Shown one piece after another: positions 63,683-64,000 of a stretch of 64,000 nucleotides of DNA. The notes under the pieces are model-generated. The model searched no databases. It worked only from the letters and a program-made list of their open reading frames with translations, and was not told the DNA's origin. A program made the translations under genes and the position numbers. The first letter of the stretch is position 1. Every line of letters starts with the position of its first letter. The stretch covers positions 112,228-176,227 of the forward strand of contig NZ_JAAFZU010000001.1 in NCBI RefSeq assembly GCF_018263905.1, written 5' to 3'. The stretch comes from Loktanella sp. SALINAS62. GTDB taxonomy: Bacteria; Pseudomonadota; Alphaproteobacteria; Rhodobacterales; Rhodobacteraceae.

Positions 63683-63868
63683 TCAGGACTGGCGGTTGCG
63701 GCCTTCGTAGATCAGCAACCATGCCAGAATGATGAACATGGGATGCGTCAAGCCGCCGGAAAGCAGCAGGGCGGGCACCCAGACGAAAAAAATGATGATC
63801 CCGATGATCGGACGACCGGCCAGCAGGATGGACAGGGGCGGGAGCAGAAGCGCGAGTAAATAATTCAT
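63683..63868 (-). CDS. Small membrane protein, YqaE/Pmp3-like
   Basis: This 61-aa protein is nearly all hydrophobic with two helices (about 3-22 and 24-54) separated by the polar AGRPIIG. YLLALLLPPLSILLAGRP at the start resembles Pmp3/YqaE small stress-induced membrane proteins; the second half is less typical. Its ATG at 63868 overlaps the stop of the gene entering from the window's right end by 4 nt (ATGA), so the two are co-translated. Function unknown beyond a membrane role. Confidence 0.75.
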   Translation of the reverse strand: MNYLLALLLPPLSILLAGRPIIGIIIFFVWVPALLLSGGLTHPMFIILAWLLIYEGRNRQS

Positions 63869-64000
63869 ACCGCATAACTTAGGATCGTGCGACGCGATGT
63901 CACCACCCCTTTTTTCACAATGCGGCCGCTTTCCCGCCGGGCTACGGGCGGATCATCCATGCGGTTTAGCCAATCTTTACCCTTCAACGGCCAATCCAGG
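63865..64000 (-). CDS. 3' end of an unidentified gene running off the right edge
   Basis: An open minus-strand frame enters at 64000 and stops with TGA at 63867-63865, giving the last 44 residues, ending RRESGRIVKKGVVTSRRTILSYAV. It is too short to assign a family. The tail is basic. Support for it being real is the ATGA overlap with the start of the Pmp3-like gene. Confidence 0.5.
   Translation of the reverse strand, partial: LDWPLKGKDWLNRMDDPPVARRESGRIVKKGVVTSRRTILSYAV

Noticed and set aside
1-64000. CRISPR arrays, tRNA or rRNA genes, insertion sequences, prophage
   Set aside because: Gaps were read by eye on both strands; no regularly spaced repeats, no cloverleaf-like sequence, and no transposase or phage gene was seen. 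XerC was considered as an integrase but its pairing with DUF484 and motif set fit the housekeeping recombinase.

Overview
The window is a chromosomal segment of an alphaproteobacterium, almost certainly a member of the Rhodobacteraceae (Roseobacter group). The signs are a high-GC coding style, the gene content (AglR/E/F/G/K-type sugar transporter, phosphatidylcholine synthase, homospermidine synthase, DUF484-XerC pair, DUF1127 protein), a Tad locus in which an OmpA-type lipoprotein stands where CpaD is expected, and an intergenic repeat of a type I associate with this family. The genus cannot be fixed from the sequence alone. Genes are tightly packed with many ATGA/TGATG overlaps. I found no rRNA or tRNA genes, no CRISPR array, no insertion sequence and no prophage.

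Layout. (1) 1-282: 5' part of a secreted protein on the minus strand, perhaps a lytic transglycosylase. (2) 649-12642: a Tad/Flp pilus locus on the plus strand: Flp pilin, a second very small pilin-like protein (57 aa), CpaB, secretin CpaC, OmpA-type lipoprotein, CpaE/TadZ, CpaF/TadA ATPase, TadB, TadC, two TPR proteins, prepilin peptidase and an AAA ATPase of unknown role. The minor pseudopilins TadE/F/G are not present. (3) 12679-15816: the ligase-associated DNA-damage helicase and its phosphoesterase partner PdeM, without the ligase or exonuclease. (4) 15761-27498, minus strand: folD, a MOSC protein, ftsH, tilS, and the envelope cluster cpoB-pal-tolB-tolA-tolR-tolQ preceded by pabB and a Dabb protein. 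(5) 27649-31563: a DUF998 membrane protein, then ybgC, an unknown gene and ruvB-ruvA-ruvC on the minus strand. (6) 31789-42402: DUF1127 protein, small membrane protein, prmA, msrA, an MFS transporter, priA, a poorly explained 392-bp gap, DUF484-xerC, phosphatidylcholine synthase, EamA transporter, alkyltransferase and thioesterase. (7) 42440-50688, minus strand: ileS, an extensin-like peptidase-fold protein, tyrA-hisC, homospermidine synthase and rpsD. (8) 50907-59725: a split YdcZ-type DMT transporter pair, glpK, aroQ and a complete sugar ABC system with its LacI regulator, whose likely operator is a perfect 16-bp palindrome in front of the binding-protein gene. (9) 59851-64000: a radical-SAM DNA-repair protein coupled to a TIGR03915-UdgX fusion, then ychF, a small Pmp3-like membrane protein and the 3' end of another gene running off the window.

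Working together: the pilus genes form one export and assembly machine. The Tol-Pal genes build the trans-envelope division complex, with the usual operon partner ybgC moved next to ruvCAB. Several DNA-repair modules (Lhr-type helicase/PdeM, RuvABC, PriA, Ogt, UdgX/radical SAM) are scattered through the segment. The agl genes form a self-contained regulated uptake operon that lacks the alpha-glucosidase usually carried with it.
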